This document shows, one piece after another, positions 35,044 through 44,371 of a DNA stretch of 64,000 bases; position 1 is the stretch's first letter, and each line of letters begins with the position of its first letter. The notes under the pieces are model-generated. The model was not told where the DNA came from. It saw only the letters and a list, made by a program, of their open reading frames with translations, and made no database searches. Source of the DNA: an uncultured Myxococcales bacterium (GTDB lineage: Bacteria > Myxococcota > Myxococcia > Myxococcales > Myxococcaceae); contig CALJKW010000012.1 of the NCBI GenBank assembly GCA_937980205.1, positions 52,426-116,425 of the forward strand, in the 5' to 3' direction. The position numbers were made by a program, and so were the translations under genes.

Positions 35044-35768
35044 GCGAGCTCTCCGCCCGCGCCCGCGCCCTCGTCGACCGCGCTCGCCAGCAGGCGACGC
35101 CGAGCGCCGAGGACTTGAGCCACCTGCGCGCGAAGCTGTCTGCCGGCCTCGCGAGCCAGTCGCCCGACCCGGTGCTGCTGCCGCTGTGGCTCGGCAAGCT
35201 CGCCGGCCTCGCCATGCTCGGAGCCGTGGGCCTCGGTGCCTGGTACCTGCGCGGCATGTTGGCGGAGCACGAGCGCCGCGCGCCGGCGCCGCAGCCGATC
35301 GTCGTGCAGCCGGCTCCGAGCTGTCCGGCGCCGCCGGCGGCGGTGTGGGCTCCGGTGCTGGTGCCGGTGCCGATGCCCGAGGCGGGCAAGCCGGCGGTGA
35401 CGCAGTGTGCTCCGGCGGAGGAGTCGCAGGCGAAGGTGCGTGCGCGTCGCGCACTTCAGGAGAACCTGTTCACCGCGGAGGTCGCGCAGAAAGACCCATC
35501 GCTCGAGCTGCAGCTGCTCGTCCTCGCCCGCGTCGCGTTGGATGAGGAGCGCTCGACCGACGCGCTCGGGCACATGCAGCGGCACGAGCAGCTGTATCCG
35601 AGGAGCGCGTTCGAGGAAGAGCGGCTGGCGATTCAGGTGCTCGCGTACTGCGCGGCGGGGAACCGCGCGCTGGCGACGCAGCACTTCGAGCGGCTGGTCG
35701 AGCTCGCGCCGCAGTCGACGTACCTGCCGCGCGTGAAGGGGACGTGCGGAGAGGGGTTCGGGCCATGA
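35040..35768 (+). CDS. Anti-sigma-like membrane protein
   Basis: 242 residues, start overlapping the sigma-factor stop. The cytoplasmic N-terminus (1-45) is short and helical (SAEDLSHLRAKLSAGL). One transmembrane helix follows (LAGLAMLGAVGLGAWYLRG). A Pro-rich stretch leads to a C-terminal TPR-like helical domain (VRARRALQENLF, LQLLVLARVALDEERSTDAL, ALATQHFERLVEL). This resembles the TPR end of the FecR protein at 57431-58603 but lacks a recognisable FecR domain. Position and topology suggest it holds the ECF sigma factor. No zinc-binding motif is present. The next gene again starts in its stop codon. Confidence 0.7.
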   Translation: MSELSARARALVDRARQQATPSAEDLSHLRAKLSAGLASQSPDPVLLPLWLGKLAGLAMLGAVGLGAWYLRGMLAEHERRAPAPQPIVVQPAPSCPAPPAAVWAPVLVPVPMPEAGKPAVTQCAPAEESQAKVRARRALQENLFTAEVAQKDPSLELQLLVLARVALDEERSTDALGHMQRHEQLYPRSAFEEERLAIQVLAYCAAGNRALATQHFERLVELAPQSTYLPRVKGTCGEGFGP

Positions 35769-36289
35769 GGCTGTTGCTGCTCTGTCTCGCGGTGGCCGGC
35801 TGCGCGCCGCCGGTCGTGGTCGGCTCGGACAACCGGGTGGCCGGAGAAGAAACGGCTTGCGACGAGGTGGTCGTGCCGGCCATCTCGTGTCCCGGAGGAG
35901 ATTGGGGCGCGCGCAGTTCGTTCTCGTCGAGCGCCGCGCTCGAGGGACGCCTCATCGGGCGCTGGGCGTTCTGCGGCGGCACGCGCAGGTACACCGGCCG
36001 CGGCCCGCTGGTCGGCTTCCACCACGGGGCGGGCATCGAGTTCTGGAGGGACGGCGGCGAGCTCCGCTACGCGTTTCTGCGCGGGACGGTGCCGCAGGTC
36101 GTTCGGTCGCAGACCGGCAGTGGCACCGGCACGGTTCTCCTCGAGGTCGAAGGCGGCCGTGGGCGCGCGGTGCTGCGGGCCCGCGATGGGGAAGAGGTCG
36201 TCTGGGGCGCCGACTTCTTCGAGGGCGCGGCGGTGCTGCAGAACGCGGCGTTCGACGTCTGGAACTTCGTGCCGGTCACGGCGCTCTGA
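35765..36289 (+). CDS. Lipoprotein at the end of the ECF operon
   Basis: 174 residues, ATG overlapping the anti-sigma stop. Signal and lipobox LLLLCLAVAGC. The mature part contains four cysteines in the first half (ETACDEVVV, ISCPGGDWG, AFCGGTRRYTG), then a beta-rich segment (GAGIEFWRDGGELRYAFL, GTVLLEVEGGRGRAVL). The family is unknown. Co-translation with the sigma factor and anti-sigma-like protein suggests that it is part of the same signalling or stress response. Confidence 0.75.
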   Translation: MRLLLLCLAVAGCAPPVVVGSDNRVAGEETACDEVVVPAISCPGGDWGARSSFSSSAALEGRLIGRWAFCGGTRRYTGRGPLVGFHHGAGIEFWRDGGELRYAFLRGTVPQVVRSQTGSGTGTVLLEVEGGRGRAVLRARDGEEVVWGADFFEGAAVLQNAAFDVWNFVPVTAL

Positions 36290-36308
36290 GCCCGCGAGCG
36301 CGTCGGAC

Positions 36309-37301
36309 TCAGGGGACGATCGGGCACGAGCCGTCGGAGCACTGCTCGTCTTTGCAGCCGCAGCCGAAGCGGCTGCAGTCGTAGATGCGCTGCTCGGTGC
36401 ACCGCTGGGGGTTGGTGCCGTCCACCCGGCCGCCCCTGCACTGGTGATTGATGCAGCCGCTCAGGTACGTGCCGCAGTTCTTGAACTCGAGCGGCGTGCA
36501 GGCGTAGCCGGGCGCGAAGATGCCGCTGCACTTCCCGTCGGCGCAGCCCGCGCCGTAGTTGGCGCAGGCGTTCGTCTGCTGCGTCGAGCACCCGTCGCCC
36601 GGGCACCACCCGCCGTTCGGCGAGCCGTCGACGCACGCGCAGCCGAACGCGGCCGCGGCGGAGCGCTGCTGCGCCGTGCAGCCGTCGGCGCCGACCACGC
36701 CGCCGCCGAGCTTCTGGTCCACCGTGCGGCCGTCGAAGTACTTGTTGGGGCGAACCTCGATGTGCATCCAGTCTCCGGGCCCGCCGATGTTGGAGCGGAC
36801 CCAGCCGACCCCGGGCTTCCAGATGCGACCGCGGCCGCCGACCCAGCGGTAGTCGTGAATCGCGTTGATGCCGAGCTCTTCCGAGTGCGCGATGAGGAAG
36901 TCGGCGATGGGCCCGAAGTTCGTGCTCCAGCCGCCCGCGGAGTTGTAGTCGAGGGCCGCGCCCCAGGCGTGCGTCGACCACGTGGTGCTGCCCGCGACGC
37001 GGCGGTTGTTGTGGCAGCCCAACGAGGCGCCGCCCCAGCGCGCGCGCAGGTACGCGAGCAGCTGGTTGAGGGCCGGCGAGCAGCCCTCGTACTGCGCGGC
37101 CGTCGGGTCGCTTCGGGACGACCAGCGGTAGTAGGGCGTGCTCGAGACGATGCCCTGCGTGGCTTCTGCGAGGTCGCCGTCGACGTCGGCGGAGCCCTCG
37201 AGGCTCACGCCGTCGTGCATGGCCTCCTCTGAGAGCTCGGCGTTGCTCACTCCGCATGCAGCCGCCACGAAGAACAACGAACGAACGACCATCGGTCTCA
37301 T
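36309..37301 (-). CDS. M15/extensin-like peptidase lipoprotein with Cys-rich tail
   Basis: 330 residues from the ATG at 37301 (GGAG six bases upstream), giving MRPMVVRSLFFVAAAC (lipobox AAAC). The catalytic domain shows D,D-peptidase/M15-type zinc ligands: STHAWGAALDYN (His and Asp) and DWMHIEVRPN (His). Family members trim murein cross-bridges or peptide stems. From about residue 200 the tail is Cys-rich (CACVDGSPNGGWCPGDGC, CGTYLSGCINHQC, CGCKDEQCSDG), perhaps a disulphide-locked binding region. The first ATG at 37358 would add a basic leader with no signal function. Confidence 0.8.
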   Translation of the reverse strand: MRPMVVRSLFFVAAACGVSNAELSEEAMHDGVSLEGSADVDGDLAEATQGIVSSTPYYRWSSRSDPTAAQYEGCSPALNQLLAYLRARWGGASLGCHNNRRVAGSTTWSTHAWGAALDYNSAGGWSTNFGPIADFLIAHSEELGINAIHDYRWVGGRGRIWKPGVGWVRSNIGGPGDWMHIEVRPNKYFDGRTVDQKLGGGVVGADGCTAQQRSAAAAFGCACVDGSPNGGWCPGDGCSTQQTNACANYGAGCADGKCSGIFAPGYACTPLEFKNCGTYLSGCINHQCRGGRVDGTNPQRCTEQRIYDCSRFGCGCKDEQCSDGSCPIVP

Positions 37302-37394
37302 CAGCGCTCCAATTCGGCCTGTGTGGCCCAAAGACGAGCGCCGGAGAAAATGTCGCACCGGTCGAGGCGATTTTTTTTCGTCGAGCCCCGCGCG

Positions 37395-39947
37395 TCACTT
37401 CAACCGCTCGGTGCCCCTCGGCATCACCAGCCGCAGCGGCGACGGCATCGACGCGCTGACCTCGAACGACTCCGTCCACACGAGGCCGGGGACCTCCTTC
37501 GCGCGGACGAGCGCGGTGTACGGACCTGGCGGCACCGAATCGAAGCTGTGCGCTCCGCTGGGGTCTCCTTCGGACGCGATGCCGTTCTCGTTCGTCAGCC
37601 GCCACGCATCCTGGTCCGTGGAGGGGCGCGGCACCCTGCCCGGAACGAGCCAGGCGTACGCGACGACCGGCTGGCCGTCTTCGTCGAGCGGCAGCACGGT
37701 GACGCGCACTCCGCCGAGGCGCTCGACGAAGTCCGCGGTGACGTTGCCGCTGCCGATGAGCGTGACCGTCAGCGGGTCGAACGCCGACACATCCGGCCCC
37801 CGGAGGCGCAGCTTCCACTCGCCGGGCTCGAGCGAGCCGAGCGTGTACCGCCCGTCCTGCACCGGGGCCCTGCGCACCACTCCCGCGCCGCGCGCCTCGA
37901 CCTCGAAGCCGAGCGGAGTCCGCCCATCGCGCGTGATGACGGCGCCGCCGAGCTGCAGGCCCGGTGAGAGCGTGACGGTGAGGCGGGTGTCGGTGGGGCC
38001 GACCGAGGTCTCCGCGGGCCGGTACTTCGGGTGACGCGCGAAGACGCGGCTCGCCTCGCTCGGCGCACCGACGAGCTCGAAGGTGCCATCGGCCCGCGTG
38101 CGCGCGCGCAAGACGGCGTCGTCGTCGCCGAAACCGAACGAGACCTCTGCGCCCGCGACCGGCTTGCCGTCGCTGCCGTCGACGACCTGGCCTGCGAGCT
38201 TGCGCGCGGCGGTGAGCTGCAGGTCTCCGAGGTCGGTGCGCTCGCCGCGCTTCGCTTGAACGCGGCGCTGCAGCGGAGCGAAGCCGGCGGCGCGCACGGT
38301 GATGACGTCGTCGGTGACGTCGCTCGGGTCGTCGTAGACGCCGCCGGGGTGGTCCTCCTCCGGCCCTCCGCCGAGCGCGAACTTCTCGACCGGCCGTCCC
38401 TGCGGGTCGAGCACGCGGAACCGCAGGCGGCCGCGGATGCAGGTGACGGCGACGTCCTCGTCGCCGGCGCTCGCGATGGTGGGGTCCTCATCGCTGCCGC
38501 ACGCGAGCAGCGCGTAGCGGCCGGGCTTGAGCCCGTCGACGGTGAAGCGGCCCGGACACGCGGAGATGGCCACGGACCCCGGCGGCACGCGCGTGGGGTC
38601 GAAGCCGGTCAGGCGCAGCTTGTCGAACAGCGCGCGCTCGATGGCGAGCACGTCGGTGTCCGCCGGAGTGCCGTCGCTGTTCGTGCAGCGCCCCGTGATG
38701 GAGAGCCCGCGCTGGAGCTGCAGCGTGACCGGGTACGTCGTGTCCTGCTTCACGTCGACCTGCGTGACGGCGATGCCCTGCGAGCCGCCGTCGGCGGACC
38801 TCGTGACGCCGATGACGGCCCAGCGCGCCTTCGTGAGGCCGTCGAGGTGGAAGCGGCCCCACGCGTCGACGCTGCCGGTGCGCGAGTCGCCGTGGGGCCC
38901 GACCTCGGCGCTGACCTCACCTTCGGACACCGGCGCGCCGTCGGCGTCGAGGAACGTGCCGTCGATGGAGGCTCCGCGGCCGAGCTTGAACGTCGCGCGC
39001 GGCCCTGGCACGCGCACCGGCTGCTCGAGGCGCGTGTAGACGTCGTGGGTCGCGACGAAGACGTACGCGCCGGGGAGGATGGGGCCGATGCTGAACTCTC
39101 CGCCGTCGTGGGAGTTGTCGCCTTGCACGCTGTCGAAGCCGCCGCCGAGCTCCTTGCGCGGCTTCGAGAGGCGGACCCAGACGTCGTCGAGCGGCTCTCC
39201 GTCGGGGGAGAGCACGCGGCCCTCGAACGTCACGCCCGCGAGGAGCGTCAGCGACACCTCGTCTTCGCCGGCGGCGAGCGTGCGGTTCGAGAGCCAGGCG
39301 TCGAGGTAGCCCGGCTTGGTGGCGTGCAGCCCGTGCGTGCGCGGCGAGAGGCCGTCGGCGACGGCGACCCCTTTGTCGTCGGTGACCGTCTCGAGCAGGA
39401 AGCCGGACTCGGCGTCCTGCACGTTCACGTGGGCCTCGGCGAGCGGCTGCTTCTTGCCGTCGACGACGCGGACGGTGAGGCGCGTGCCTTCGCGGAGGAA
39501 GAGGTGCAGCGCGTCGGGCTCGACGCCTCGCGCGAGGCGGGCGACGGCGGTGGCGACGTTGCTGCCGCGCGCGGCGCGGACGTCGTACTGGCCCGGGCAG
39601 AGCGGCGGCGTGTCGAAGGTGCCCCCGCCGATGGTGGTGGTGCGGTGCCGGGTCTCGCAGTTGGGCTCTTCGGTCTCGCCGCGGCGGCGGAGCTCGACGG
39701 TCGCTTGCGCGATGGGGCCGGTGTCGTCGCGGACCTCGCCGTGGAGCGTTGGGAGCGGGCCGGGGTCTTGCGAGGCGTCTTGCGTCAGCGCTGCTGCGGT
39801 GGGTGCGTTCGGCTGCTGCGGAGCGTCGGGCGTGCTCGGTGCGTCGGACTGCGGTGAGGTCGTCGTCGTCGGGTTCGGCGAGCGCAGCGCGAACCAGACT
39901 GCGCCGGCGAGGACGGCGATCGCCACCGCGATGAGGGCGCGCTTCAC
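37395..39947 (-). CDS. Large membrane-anchored protein with carboxypeptidase-regulatory-like repeats
   Basis: 850 residues. One N-terminal transmembrane anchor (ALIAVAIAVLAGAVWFAL), a Ser/Thr/Pro linker (25-65), then about eight beta-sandwich repeats of the carboxypeptidase regulatory (CarboxypepD_reg) type. Each contains a GxV.D..G.P...A.V.......G.F...... GxY pattern, e.g. FEGRVLSPDGEPLDDVWV and LAGQVVDGSDGKPVAGAEV. No enzyme domain is visible. Such chains usually act as stalks or binding surfaces in the periplasm. It lies downstream of the PPC-protein operon on the same strand but is separated from it by a palindromic repeat. Confidence 0.8.
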   Translation of the reverse strand: MKRALIAVAIAVLAGAVWFALRSPNPTTTTSPQSDAPSTPDAPQQPNAPTAAALTQDASQDPGPLPTLHGEVRDDTGPIAQATVELRRRGETEEPNCETRHRTTTIGGGTFDTPPLCPGQYDVRAARGSNVATAVARLARGVEPDALHLFLREGTRLTVRVVDGKKQPLAEAHVNVQDAESGFLLETVTDDKGVAVADGLSPRTHGLHATKPGYLDAWLSNRTLAAGEDEVSLTLLAGVTFEGRVLSPDGEPLDDVWVRLSKPRKELGGGFDSVQGDNSHDGGEFSIGPILPGAYVFVATHDVYTRLEQPVRVPGPRATFKLGRGASIDGTFLDADGAPVSEGEVSAEVGPHGDSRTGSVDAWGRFHLDGLTKARWAVIGVTRSADGGSQGIAVTQVDVKQDTTYPVTLQLQRGLSITGRCTNSDGTPADTDVLAIERALFDKLRLTGFDPTRVPPGSVAISACPGRFTVDGLKPGRYALLACGSDEDPTIASAGDEDVAVTCIRGRLRFRVLDPQGRPVEKFALGGGPEEDHPGGVYDDPSDVTDDVITVRAAGFAPLQRRVQAKRGERTDLGDLQLTAARKLAGQVVDGSDGKPVAGAEVSFGFGDDDAVLRARTRADGTFELVGAPSEASRVFARHPKYRPAETSVGPTDTRLTVTLSPGLQLGGAVITRDGRTPLGFEVEARGAGVVRRAPVQDGRYTLGSLEPGEWKLRLRGPDVSAFDPLTVTLIGSGNVTADFVERLGGVRVTVLPLDEDGQPVVAYAWLVPGRVPRPSTDQDAWRLTNENGIASEGDPSGAHSFDSVPPGPYTALVRAKEVPGLVWTESFEVSASMPSPLRLVMPRGTERLK

Positions 39948-39965
39948 GCGGTGATGACTCTACCG

Positions 39966-40071
39966 TTCACCCTGAGCGGAGTCGCCCGAAGGGCGACGAA
40001 GTCGAAGGGGGCCCGAAGCCGCCGCGCGTCCCACTTCGACTTGCCCTGAGCCTCTCGAAGGATGTGAGCGG
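39966..40071. repeat. Palindromic intergenic repeat, copy 3
   Basis: CCTGAGCGGAG, nested TCGCCCGAAGGGCGA and CGAAGTCGAAGGGGGCCC match copy 1; the right side has an inverse CACTTCGACTTGCCCTGAG. Unlike the others it separates two genes on the same strand. Confidence 0.7.
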
Positions 40072-40077
40072 TGCCTG

Positions 40078-42024
40078 TTACTGCTGCGGCCGGCCTTCGA
40101 GCTTGAACGTCGACGTCGTCGCGTAGCCGCGCACCATCACGTGAATCGGGCTGGCCACGCTCAGGTTGATGGTGCACTGCTCGGCGCTGCCGTTCGCGTA
40201 CGGCCGGCAGTCGTACGCGGACGTCGTCGGCGCGACGCCGCCGCGCACGTACAGGTCCGCATCACCCGTGCCGGTCATCGTGAACACGTACTTGCCCGCG
40301 GGCAGCGAAGGCGTCGTGAACCGCGCCTCCTGCGACTTGGCGACGGTGCCTTCCTGAACCATTCCCGTCCACGGCGCGGGCGGCGGGGTGCTCGCGGTCT
40401 CACCGACAATCTTCAGCGAGAACGCATTCGCGCCGGCCGCGTAGCCGAACACCGAGATGTACACGACGCCCGGAGCCGAGAGCGTCACGGTGCAGGTCTC
40501 GTTCGAACCGCCCTGGTACGGCCGGCAGTCGTACGCGGTGGTCGTCGGCTGTGCGCCGACGCGCACGTAGAGGTCGGCGTCTCCGCTCGGGCCGGTCATG
40601 GTGACCGTCACCTTGCCGGCGGCGACCGTCGCGGTCTGGTAGCGGAGCTCCTGGCCCTTGTCGACGCTGCCCGTCTCGCTCTGCTCGTAGCCAGAGCCGC
40701 CGCCGGTGCGGCCGGGCGCGAAGACGTTGTCCTCTTCACCGGTCACGAGCACGACCTGCTTGCGGTCGATGTTCTTGAACATCTGCTCGTAGGTGAGCGG
40801 CGCGTCGGGGTTGCGCAGGGCGCGGATGAGCGCCATCGAGGCGCCGGACATCTGCGAGAAGAACGACGGCATGCCGTTGGTGATGATCTCCATGTACTTC
40901 GTGCCGGTCGGGTCATCGCTGTTCAGCCGCGCGCGCGACTGGGCGAGCGAGCCGTCGACGTACGCGTAGGTGTCGCAGCCGTTCATGAAGAAGATGGCGT
41001 ACTGGCCCGCGACGAAGCGGCCCTTCTGCGAGAGCGCGCGCACGTTGGCGCCGAGGCCGGCGTGGCCGTTGTACGCGATGAGGTCCGCGCGCGTGGACAG
41101 CTCGCTGTAGCGCGCGTCGAACGCCGCGCCGGCGGTGCGCACGTTGTCGACGAGCAGCGCGACGACGCGAATCTTCCGCGTGGGCGTGAGCTGCGCCTCG
41201 AACGTGATGTCCGGCGTGTTGATGCCGATGGTGGTCGGCAGCGTCGCCGGAATGGTGACGAGGCCGAGCGAGCCCAGCTCCGTGCGCATCGCGCGAACGA
41301 ACGCCGCGAACGCCGCGATGCCGGCGTCGGAAGACGTGGTGGCGCCGTCCTCGTACTTGCCGAAGATGGCGACGACGTTGAGGACTCCGTCCTCCCAGAC
41401 CTTGTGGTACTCGGGGTACTTGCCGGTGGTGTTCTCGGGCGAGACCGCGCAGGTCGCCTCGACCTTCACCACGTCGGCGTCGGCCAGCGTGCAGCCGGTC
41501 GCGCGCGGCCGGTAGTAGTACCAGATGCTGCCCGCGTCGACGTCGTGGGCGCCGACGTCGATGCACGTCTTGCCGTACTTCGTGTTGAACGCCTCGACGC
41601 CGGAGTACGAGGCATCGCGCGGCAGCGTGAAGCTGTACTTCGTGGGCAGCGAGGTCTTGCTGCCCCACGAGACCGGCAGCTTCACCGTGTACGTGACGAG
41701 CGTGCCGCCGTTCTCGGCCATCGTGCGAACGTTCGAGAGCACCACCTTGTCGAGGCGGCCGACCGAGTTGTTGCCGTTCAGGTGGCCGACGGTGAAGAGC
41801 AGCTGCTCGTCGATGTACGAGCGCGCGCCGCTCGCGCTGACGGTGCCGGGCACCCAGAGCGTCGAGGTGAACGTGAAGTCCATCGCGGTGGCGACGGCGC
41901 TCGCGATGCGGTCCTTCTCTTCGTCGAGCTCCGGCTCCTGGCCTGCGCCGACGTAGGCGTCATCGACTCCGCAGGCGGTGAAGAAGAGCGTCAACAGCGC
42001 GAGCACATGCGTTTTCATGATCAT
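40078..42024 (-). CDS. Clan-CD-peptidase-like lipoprotein with two PPC domains
   Basis: 648 residues; the ATG at 42024 overlaps the stop of the upstream gene (ATGA), and a second ATG at 42018 is possible. Signal MIMKTHVLALLTLFFTAC. The central domain (about 180-430) holds a candidate His-Cys dyad: LIAYNGHAGLGANV and AIFFMNGCDTYAYVD, the spacing and context seen in caspase/gingipain-type (clan CD) peptidases. Two pre-peptidase C-terminal (PPC) domains follow (DADLYVRVGAQPTTTAYDC, YISVFGYAAGAN; DADLYVRGGVAPTTSAYDC). PPC domains are mostly found on secreted proteases. The peptidase call is an inference from motifs; an inactive homologue is possible. Confidence 0.7.
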   Translation of the reverse strand: MIMKTHVLALLTLFFTACGVDDAYVGAGQEPELDEEKDRIASAVATAMDFTFTSTLWVPGTVSASGARSYIDEQLLFTVGHLNGNNSVGRLDKVVLSNVRTMAENGGTLVTYTVKLPVSWGSKTSLPTKYSFTLPRDASYSGVEAFNTKYGKTCIDVGAHDVDAGSIWYYYRPRATGCTLADADVVKVEATCAVSPENTTGKYPEYHKVWEDGVLNVVAIFGKYEDGATTSSDAGIAAFAAFVRAMRTELGSLGLVTIPATLPTTIGINTPDITFEAQLTPTRKIRVVALLVDNVRTAGAAFDARYSELSTRADLIAYNGHAGLGANVRALSQKGRFVAGQYAIFFMNGCDTYAYVDGSLAQSRARLNSDDPTGTKYMEIITNGMPSFFSQMSGASMALIRALRNPDAPLTYEQMFKNIDRKQVVLVTGEEDNVFAPGRTGGGSGYEQSETGSVDKGQELRYQTATVAAGKVTVTMTGPSGDADLYVRVGAQPTTTAYDCRPYQGGSNETCTVTLSAPGVVYISVFGYAAGANAFSLKIVGETASTPPPAPWTGMVQEGTVAKSQEARFTTPSLPAGKYVFTMTGTGDADLYVRGGVAPTTSAYDCRPYANGSAEQCTINLSVASPIHVMVRGYATTSTFKLEGRPQQ

Positions 42025-44303
42025 TGATCCGCTGACTTCAGGGTGAACGACGAAGCGGCGTAGCCATGCACGCCGACGTACAGAGTCCCGCTCGTGGCGG
42101 GCGTGAACGACACCGTCTCGTTGCCGCTGTTCGTGTAGCCGCGGGCGTCGTACGCCGCGGTGGTCGGCGCAGCGCCGAGCTTCACGTACAGGTCGACGTC
42201 GTTCGGAGCCGTCGTGCGCAGGACGATCTTCCGACCCGCCGTCACCGGCACCTGGAACACCTTCAGCTCGTTCGTCGCGACCGTGCCGGTCACGTCGAGG
42301 TGCGTCGCCGGCGTCGGCGTCGTGCCCGCGGTGAAGCGCACGCGCACGCTGACCTGCGCGGCGGTGTAGCCCTTCACGCTCACGTAGATGAGGCCGGGGC
42401 CGCTGACCGTGCAGCTCTCCGCGCTGCCGCTCTTGTACGGCCGGCAGTCGTACGCGGTGTCCGTCGGAGCCGAGCCCTTGCGCACGTAGAGGTCTCCGTC
42501 GCCGGTGCCGGTCATGTCGATCTGCACGGTGCCGGCGCCGGCGCTCCACGGGCCGAAGTGCTTCCACGCGCTCGCGGCGACTCCCGCGTCGTACGTCGCG
42601 TCGGCCGGAATCGAGGGCGTGCCCGCGTCGACGACGACCGGCGTTCCCGCATCGACGACCGGAGCGCCGGCGTCGACGACCACCGGCGTGCCCGCGTCGA
42701 CCATCGGCGTGCCGGCATCGACGACCGGCCCCGCGTTCGCCGACGTGTAGCGGATGCGGATGGAGACCGCGCCCGCGGCGTAGCCGTGCACCGAGACGTA
42801 GAGCGGGCCAGGGCCGGAGAGCGTGCACGACTCGTTGGAAGAGCCGGTGTACGGGCGGCAGTCGTAGACCGACGCGGTGGGCTGGCCGCCCATGCGGACG
42901 TAGAGGTCGGCGTCTCCGGTGCCGGTCATCTCGACGGTGATGCTGCCGACGGTCGTGGCGAACGGGCCGAAGTGCTTCCACTCGTTCTTCGCGACGGAGG
43001 CCTGCTCGGTCGTGTCGACCGGCAGCCCGGTGCGCGGCGTGCCCGCGTCCGGCGCGATGCCCGCCGACTCGAGCACGAGGTCGCGCACCACCGAGTACCT
43101 GATGGAGCCGCCCGCGACCGTCTGCGAGCCGACGCCGGTGGGCAGCCAGAGGAAGTCGGGGTGGTCCTGCTTCGAGGCGCCGAGCCACTCGCCGCCGAGA
43201 ATCTTCCCTTCGGCGTCGGTCTCGAGCACGTACTCGTACCGGTCGGTCTTCGTGTACCAGGAGATGTTCGGAGCGGTGTACCCGTCGTCCGAGCCCGACT
43301 CGCTGATGTACTGGACGCTCAGCTTCACGTGGAAGAAGCGCTTCGCGTTCGGGTTGAAGCGGTACGTGACGGCGCCGCCGTCGGTCGGCAGCACCGCGGG
43401 CGCGCCGATGAGCCGGTGCGCGTCGTTCGCGCTCACCTCGAGCTTCTGCGTGATGGTGTAGCTGCGCAGCGGCTGGTTCCAGACCTCGTAGTTGTACGTG
43501 CGGTCCTCGACGAACGACTGCTTCTGGATGCCGAGGTAGTTCGCGAGCAGCACGTGGTACGTGCCCGCGTTGGTGTCGCGGCACTCGCGGTGCGCGTCGG
43601 TGGGGCGGCCGAACTCGTCGTACTGAATGCCGCCGCCGTCGGGCAGCGAGTTCTGCTTGTTGCAGCGGAGCGAGACGAACTTCGACGTCGTGTTGTTGTA
43701 GACGAGCGAGCCGAGCGCCTTGAGGTCCTGCACCTGGAAGGTGACGCCGTTCTTGGTGACCGGGTAGCGCGGCTCGGGGAGCATGATCGCCGCGGGCGCC
43801 CACGCGTGGCAGATGCCCCACCACGTCGCGACGCAGCGGCCGGCGTCGGCGCCCTCGCGGCGCGCGCAGACCTCTCCGAACTCGGAGGAGCAGTCGGTCT
43901 CGGCCTGGCAGGCCTTCTGGACGGAGTCGATGCCGTGGTACCGCGAGACGAGGTCTTCGACCTTCGTGCCGCCGTCCGGGTAGAACGCGCGCTCGTACTT
44001 CTTCGCGGGGCTGTCGGTGTTCGCGCCGCCCCACTTGAAGTTGATGTTGTCCTGGTAGGTCGGCCAGTAGCTGCCGGCCCAGGGGATGTTCGCCGCCTCG
44101 CCGCTCATCGGCAGCGCGTCGATGCGGTACTCGAGCTGCGAGGTGAAGATGGTCGGCGCGTCCTGCGCCGCCCACGCTTCCTTCTGCTTCGTAGACTCGG
44201 TGAGGTCGAGGTCCGGCGTACGGCCGGTCGTAGCGATGCTGTCGACGCCGCAGCCGGCGGCCAAGCTCGCGAAAACAATAAAGTGGAGGGCGCGGGTATC
44301 CAT
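42021..44303 (-). CDS. Transglutaminase-elicitor-like lipoprotein with PPC domains
   Basis: 760 residues from the ATG at 44303, giving MDTRALHFIVFASLAAGC. Residues about 60-330 match the TGase-elicitor family: IPWAGSYWPTYQDNINFKWG, catalytic Cys in WWGICHAWAPAAIMLPEPR, QVQDLKALGSLVYNN, His in NAGTYHVLLANYLG, and EVWNQPLRSYTI. This family was first known from Phytophthora cell-wall transglutaminases. A region rich in GTPVVVDAG repeats links three PPC domains (DADLYVRMGGQPTASVYDC; DGDLYVRKGSAPTDTAYDC; VDLYVKLGAAPTTAAYD). It probably crosslinks or deamidates proteins outside the cell. It is co-translated with the clan-CD-like protein. Confidence 0.8.
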   Translation of the reverse strand: MDTRALHFIVFASLAAGCGVDSIATTGRTPDLDLTESTKQKEAWAAQDAPTIFTSQLEYRIDALPMSGEAANIPWAGSYWPTYQDNINFKWGGANTDSPAKKYERAFYPDGGTKVEDLVSRYHGIDSVQKACQAETDCSSEFGEVCARREGADAGRCVATWWGICHAWAPAAIMLPEPRYPVTKNGVTFQVQDLKALGSLVYNNTTSKFVSLRCNKQNSLPDGGGIQYDEFGRPTDAHRECRDTNAGTYHVLLANYLGIQKQSFVEDRTYNYEVWNQPLRSYTITQKLEVSANDAHRLIGAPAVLPTDGGAVTYRFNPNAKRFFHVKLSVQYISESGSDDGYTAPNISWYTKTDRYEYVLETDAEGKILGGEWLGASKQDHPDFLWLPTGVGSQTVAGGSIRYSVVRDLVLESAGIAPDAGTPRTGLPVDTTEQASVAKNEWKHFGPFATTVGSITVEMTGTGDADLYVRMGGQPTASVYDCRPYTGSSNESCTLSGPGPLYVSVHGYAAGAVSIRIRYTSANAGPVVDAGTPMVDAGTPVVVDAGAPVVDAGTPVVVDAGTPSIPADATYDAGVAASAWKHFGPWSAGAGTVQIDMTGTGDGDLYVRKGSAPTDTAYDCRPYKSGSAESCTVSGPGLIYVSVKGYTAAQVSVRVRFTAGTTPTPATHLDVTGTVATNELKVFQVPVTAGRKIVLRTTAPNDVDLYVKLGAAPTTAAYDARGYTNSGNETVSFTPATSGTLYVGVHGYAASSFTLKSADQ

Positions 44304-44371
44304 TTGTCCTACACGAGACACGCGACCCTCTACGCGAGTGCAGAATGGATTGGTAGGGGGGTGTAGGTTCT

